DNA of 7,474 bases from JAICLL01 sp035252155. GTDB lineage: Bacteria; Planctomycetota; Planctomycetia; Pirellulales; JAICIG01. This document shows, in pieces, positions 5,346 through 7,474 of the stretch; positions within the stretch are counted from its first letter, which is position 1, and each line of letters opens with the position of its first letter. The translations under genes and the position numbers were made by a program. The notes under the pieces are model-generated. The model did not search any database. It was not told the origin of the DNA and saw only the letters and a program-made list of their open reading frames with translations. The stretch spans positions 1-7,474 of the forward strand of contig DATFDL010000670.1 in the NCBI GenBank assembly GCA_035252155.1, in the 5' to 3' direction.

Positions 5346-5840
5346 TCACCTCAGATATGCCGCTATTCGATTCGCGGGCAGGAACGGCGCGGCCCGCTCG
5401 CCGGGACGATGCTCGAACAAATAGGCGTCGTCGCGGGTGCCGTTCCAGAAGTTGCGCAGCACGCCGACCGCGCGAAAGCCTTGCGCGCGGTAGAAGAGCT
5501 GTGCGGGCAGGTTGCGCTCGCCGAGCACCACGACGAGCCGCCTGCCCGAGGTGCGCAGTCTATCGGCCACTTCGTCCACCAGCCGGCTGCCGACGCCGCG
5601 GCGGCGATGGCCCGGCGCCACCGCCACGTTGAGCAGGTGCACATACTTGCCGTCGAGCGCGCCGAACAAATAGCCGCAGAGCGCGTCGCTTTGCTCGGCG
5701 GCCAACGCAAAGCAATACGGTCGCCGCAAGGTGGCGTCAAAATCGGCTTCGCTCCACGGCGCGGCGAAGCTAGCGCGTTCGATTGCCAGCACGTCGGGCA
5801 GGTCGCGCCGCCGCAGCCAGCGGATGTGAGTGGACGACAT
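5346..5840 (-). CDS. rimI: RimI-like GNAT acetyltransferase
   Basis: A 164-residue GNAT-fold protein, the usual size for RimI, which acetylates the N-terminal alanine of ribosomal protein S18 from acetyl-CoA. It opens with the IRWLRRRDLPDVLAIERASF block and PWSEADF (strand 1 and helices 1-2), followed by the acetyl-CoA motif A, VAVAPGHRRRGVGSRLVDEV (about 73-92, RRxGxG pyrophosphate loop). It ends with RNLPAQLFYRAQGFRAVG (the N/Y general-acid region) and the strand containing DDAYLFEHR. The frame stays open upstream to 6026, but that part only translates tandem repeats, so the ATG at 5840 is used. The leader is a CCAACCACC repeat with no Shine-Dalgarno sequence. A related GNAT enzyme with another substrate cannot be excluded. 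Being a housekeeping-type gene, it is the odd member among phage-like neighbours. Confidence 0.82.
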   Translation of the reverse strand: MSSTHIRWLRRRDLPDVLAIERASFAAPWSEADFDATLRRPYCFALAAEQSDALCGYLFGALDGKYVHLLNVAVAPGHRRRGVGSRLVDEVADRLRTSGRRLVVVLGERNLPAQLFYRAQGFRAVGVLRNFWNGTRDDAYLFEHRPGERAAPFLPANRIAAYLR

Positions 5841-5868
5841 GGGTTGGTTGGTGGTTGGTGGTTGGGAT
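5841..5868. repeat. TTGGTGG heptad repeat in the rimI leader
   Basis: On the plus strand the heptads are GGGTTGG, TTGGTGG, TTGGTGG and TTGGGAT, beginning at the base next to the rimI start codon. Transcribed from the minus strand, this gives an unstructured A/C-rich leader (CCAACCACC units). The G-rich strand has many GG pairs and could form a two-tetrad quadruplex. Confidence 0.6.
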
Positions 5869-5870
5869 GG

Positions 5871-5970
5871 GACGCGGCGACGCGGGGACGCGGAGAGGGG
5901 GAGACGCGGAGACAAGAAGATCTCCGCGTCTCCGCGTCTCCCCTGCTCCCACGCTCCTCTGCTCCCTTGC
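5871..5970. repeat. inverted octad element (GACGCGGN / TCCGCGTC)
   Basis: The left arm is five 8-bp units: GACGCGGC, GACGCGGG, GACGCGGA, GAGGGGGA and GACGCGGA (5871-5910). The right arm is TCCGCGTC twice (5923-5938), followed by degenerate TCCC-type octads to 5970. The inner arms GGAGACGCGGAGA (5900-5912) and TCTCCGCGTCTCC (5921-5933) form a perfect 13-bp stem with an 8-nt loop. It has the same facing-arms design as the heptad elements, but with an 8-bp unit and no large core. Confidence 0.75.
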
Positions 5971-6037
5971 CTTCTTCCTCTCTCCGCATCATCGCAGCGA
6001 ACTGGCTTGGTGGGTTTTCGGGCCAACTGCGCATGCG

Positions 6038-6055
6038 CGCAGCGTGAGCGCTGCG
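6038..6055. other. 7-bp hairpin with TGAG loop
   Basis: CGCAGCG (6038-6044) and CGCTGCG (6049-6055) are perfect complements around TGAG. The adjacent GCGCATGCGC is a self-complementary decamer. No T-run follows on either strand. The rest of 5971-6121 holds no gene or other feature that I can support. Confidence 0.4.
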
Positions 6056-6121
6056 GCGGCGAAACCGATCAAGCCAGTGATCTGCAATACTGCGGGGATA
6101 GGGGTGAAGTGCGGGATGTTC

Positions 6122-6213
6122 TCTGTAGGGAACGCCCTCTGTGGCGTTCCGTGAGGGGCGAAACGACGTCGCGCCGCAATTCGCGGAACGCCACGGAGGG
6201 CGTTCCCTACAGA
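6122..6213. repeat. REP/BIME-like pair of inverted palindromes
   Basis: Two 30-bp arms (6122-6151 and 6184-6213) are inverted complements at 29 of 30 positions, separated by 32 bp that include the palindrome CGACGTCG (6164-6171). Each arm is itself a hairpin: GGAACGCC, a 6-nt loop, GGCGTTCC (6129-6150 and 6185-6206). Two palindromes in head-to-head arrangement are the design of bacterial interspersed mosaic elements (paired REPs), which in other bacteria are linked to RAYT transposases. No transposase is in the window. Confidence 0.8.
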
Positions 6214-6232
6214 ACGAAACGAGTCGCCAGCC

Positions 6233-6309
6233 CCCCAGTCCCCAGTCTCCAGTCCCCAGTCTCCAGTCCCCAGCCCCTGGTCCCTAGCCCCTAGTCCCTA
6301 GCCCCTGCT
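6233..6309. repeat. CCCCAGT heptad array overlapping the ParB-like gene end
   Basis: Eleven consecutive 7-bp units run CCCCAGT, CCCCAGT, CTCCAGT, CCCCAGT, CTCCAGT, CCCCAGC, then a CCCTAGY series. The CTA of one unit (6298-6300) is the TAG stop of the minus-strand ParB-like gene, and its last residues (SRG) are encoded by repeat. The unit matches the CCCCAGT-type short tandem repeats (STRR) described in filamentous cyanobacteria. Only one arm is present. Confidence 0.85.
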
Positions 6310-7320
6310 CTTGCCCGACAGCGACAGGTATTCGTAAGTCGCGCGGATCGCCAGCGCGAGACCTTGTCGAATGCGATCGGTGTAAAGGGTGTGGCCGCCG
6401 ATGGCGTCGGCCAAGCTCTCGACGCGTTCGGCCAGTTTGGCGATCTCGCGCGAAAGTGTTTGGCACTCGCTGCGCAACAGCTTGGTCATCAAAGGCGCGC
6501 CGTCGGGTTCGGCGCTGGATAGCCCGGCCGGCGAATCTTCGGGCGGTGCTTCGGTCGCTTCGCCGGCCGCGTCGTCGCGGGCGGCCTGCCGCACGGTGCG
6601 GCTGCGGCCCGATCGCACTCGTTCGACGGCCCGGCGCTGCTTCCGCTTCGGCAGATCGACCACCGCCGCCGCGTCGGAGACCGCGACCGTGCCGGCGTCG
6701 ACCGCTTCGATGAGTTTTTGGTCGCCTTCCTTGAGAACTTTCGCTGCGGTTGCGACCGAGCGCGTCGAAACGTTTAGCATTGCCGCGGCCTCGGCGTTGG
6801 CATGCATCTCCGGCTTGTGCAAATTTGCACAAGCCGTGATTTCTCGAAGATTTTTGAAATCCTCCCCCGCTGTAGAGGCATTTTCGTGCAACCGACCAAA
6901 CTGATGTGCGGCCTCGCGTGCGGCCGCCTCTTCTTCGAACAGCTCTCGCGCTCGGGCGGCGATCATCGCGCGTTGACTTTCGTTGAGATGGCGGCGATGC
7001 AAGTTGCGCGCGAGCACGAAGGCCAGCGGCGACCCAACCCCGTCCCATTCGGTGAACCGCGGCTCGACCTCGGACATTTCGCAGGCCCGCAGGCGGTTGC
7101 GGCCATCGAGGATCTGCCCGTGATAGACGACGATCGGCTCGATCAGCCCGTTTTCGGCGATGTCGGCGGCCAACTCGCCCAGCGGCACGCCGTGCATCAA
7201 CGGAAACATGGTGGCCGCCGGATGAACGCCGTACTCCGCGTCCGGGCGGAACTCCGTTTGGCCTGCGGAGATCGACAGTTCAGTAGCGATTGCTTCGGGA
7301 TGTTGAACGGCGGGCTGCAT
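6298..7320 (-). CDS. ParB-like N-terminal domain protein with HTH
   Basis: A 340-residue protein. The ParB/Spo0J N-terminal domain spans about 38-125: VPLGELAADIAENGLIEPIVV, then the nucleotide-binding box GQILDGRNRL (68-77), then FVLARNLHRRHLNESQRAMI (101-120). A helix-turn-helix follows at about 176-197 (AAAMLNVSTRSVATAAKVLK). Next come a basic stretch (225-248), a Pro/Glu-rich linker (250-275) and a helical, possibly coiled-coil C-terminus (276-308). This layout is typical of phage and integrative-element ParB-like proteins rather than chromosomal ParB, and no ParA is nearby. GGAGG sits 6 nt before the ATG, the only strong ribosome site among the minus-strand genes. The gene contains a perfect 26-bp palindrome. 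Its stop codon comes from a repeat array. Roles in DNA binding, nicking or partition are possible, not shown. Confidence 0.82.
   Translation of the reverse strand: MQPAVQHPEAIATELSISAGQTEFRPDAEYGVHPAATMFPLMHGVPLGELAADIAENGLIEPIVVYHGQILDGRNRLRACEMSEVEPRFTEWDGVGSPLAFVLARNLHRRHLNESQRAMIAARARELFEEEAAAREAAHQFGRLHENASTAGEDFKNLREITACANLHKPEMHANAEAAAMLNVSTRSVATAAKVLKEGDQKLIEAVDAGTVAVSDAAAVVDLPKRKQRRAVERVRSGRSRTVRQAARDDAAGEATEAPPEDSPAGLSSAEPDGAPLMTKLLRSECQTLSREIAKLAERVESLADAIGGHTLYTDRIRQGLALAIRATYEYLSLSGKSRG
6811..6836. promoter_or_regulatory. perfect 26-bp palindrome inside the ParB-like gene
   Basis: The half-site CGGCTTGTGCAAA (6811-6823) is followed directly by its exact reverse complement (6824-6836), with no mismatch and no spacer. 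It encodes TACANLHKP just before the helix-turn-helix, using the AT-rich codons AAT and TTG in a GC-rich gene. It is a candidate binding site, possibly for the encoded protein; some parS sites lie inside parB genes. It does not match the canonical chromosomal parS core. Confidence 0.55.
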
Positions 7321-7326
7321 GAGAGG

Positions 7327-7331
7327 CCTCC
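7327..7331 (-). promoter_or_regulatory. Shine-Dalgarno site of the ParB-like gene
   Basis: GGAGG on the minus strand, 6 nt before the ATG at 7320. It supports this start and contrasts with the repeat-derived leaders of the other minus-strand genes. Confidence 0.7.
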
Positions 7332-7367
7332 AAGGGAAAAAGAGTGGCAGAGTTAAGTTGTCAGCGA

Positions 7368-7474
7368 GGGGTCAGAGGCCGGAGGTCAGAGGTCAGGGTT
7401 TTTTAACGCCTGGACGGGTCGGTAGAAGCGAAGGAAGCTCGTCAGCACACCCTGACCTCTGGCCTCCGACCCCC
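7368..7474. repeat. inverted heptad element with GGTCAGA units (cut by the window end)
   Basis: The left arm has heptads GGTCAGA, GGCCGGA, GGTCAGA and GGTCAGG (7370-7397) inside 7368-7398. A core of 51 bp follows (7399-7449), starting with six T. The right arm is CCCTGACCTCTGGCCTCCGA and on (7450-7474), the inverted complement in the same 7-bp phase. The window ends inside the right arm. It shares the design of copies A-C but has a different unit and an unrelated, shorter core. It lies upstream of the ParB-like gene. Confidence 0.8.

Noticed and set aside
5841..6026. N-terminal extension of the RimI-like protein from an upstream start
   Set aside because: The extra 62 residues merely translate the octad and heptad repeats; the GNAT fold begins right after the ATG at 5840.
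6811..6836. Canonical chromosomal parS
   Set aside because: The palindrome lacks the TGTTNCACGTGNAACA core, so it can only be proposed as an element-specific site.
1..7474. tRNA, rRNA or riboswitch
   Set aside because: No cloverleaf, T-loop GTTCRA in proper context, or rRNA segment was seen. The GGGTTCA heptads contain T-loop-like GTTCA by chance only.

Overview
The window most likely comes from a planctomycete, probably near the Pirellulales. Three things point there: high GC, a small membrane protein starting with the M-x-x-NPYQAP signature (122-487), and another small membrane protein with an FSLR-x-VLLVV N-terminus (2176-2352). Weak or absent Shine-Dalgarno sequences fit too. This is inferred from protein style; no rRNA or marker gene is present.

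Region 1 (1-2352, plus strand) looks like a compact operon of envelope genes. It holds an NPYQAP membrane protein, a PrsW-type intramembrane protease homologue with a C-terminal zinc ribbon (3 nt downstream), a single-pass anchored protein with a soluble extracytoplasmic domain (15 nt further on), and, after a gap, a 58-residue protein with a TatA-like segment. No short tandem repeats were seen here.

Region 2 (2356-2953, minus strand) is an XRE-family regulator that converges on the small TatA-like gene. Its promoter region carries two TTATCACAC repeats exactly 30 bp apart around a small dyad, which suggests autoregulation. No toxin partner is visible.

Region 3 (3061-7474) is a run of minus-strand genes. 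In transcription order they are a ParB-like nuclease/DNA-binding protein, a RimI-like acetyltransferase, a short CxxC/CxxC protein, an orphan beta-class DNA methyltransferase, and a protein joining an RNA-polymerase alpha-CTD-like domain to a helix-turn-helix. ParB-like protein, solitary methyltransferase and small HTH protein together are typical of phage or integrative-element cargo.

The striking feature of region 3 is its intergenic DNA, which is almost wholly made of short tandem repeats with 7- or 8-bp units, often arranged as facing inverted arms. Three co-oriented copies of one composite element (arms of AGGGTTC/GAACCCT around a 114-117 bp core with a conserved 37-nt end) fill three successive gene junctions. 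Elements of similar design but unrelated unit sequence (GGTCAGA, CCCCAGT, TTGGTGG, GACGCGGN) and a REP/BIME-like double palindrome fill the rest. The ParB-like gene also holds a perfect 26-bp palindrome, a candidate target site. The gene-element-gene layout is the best candidate for something undescribed in this window.
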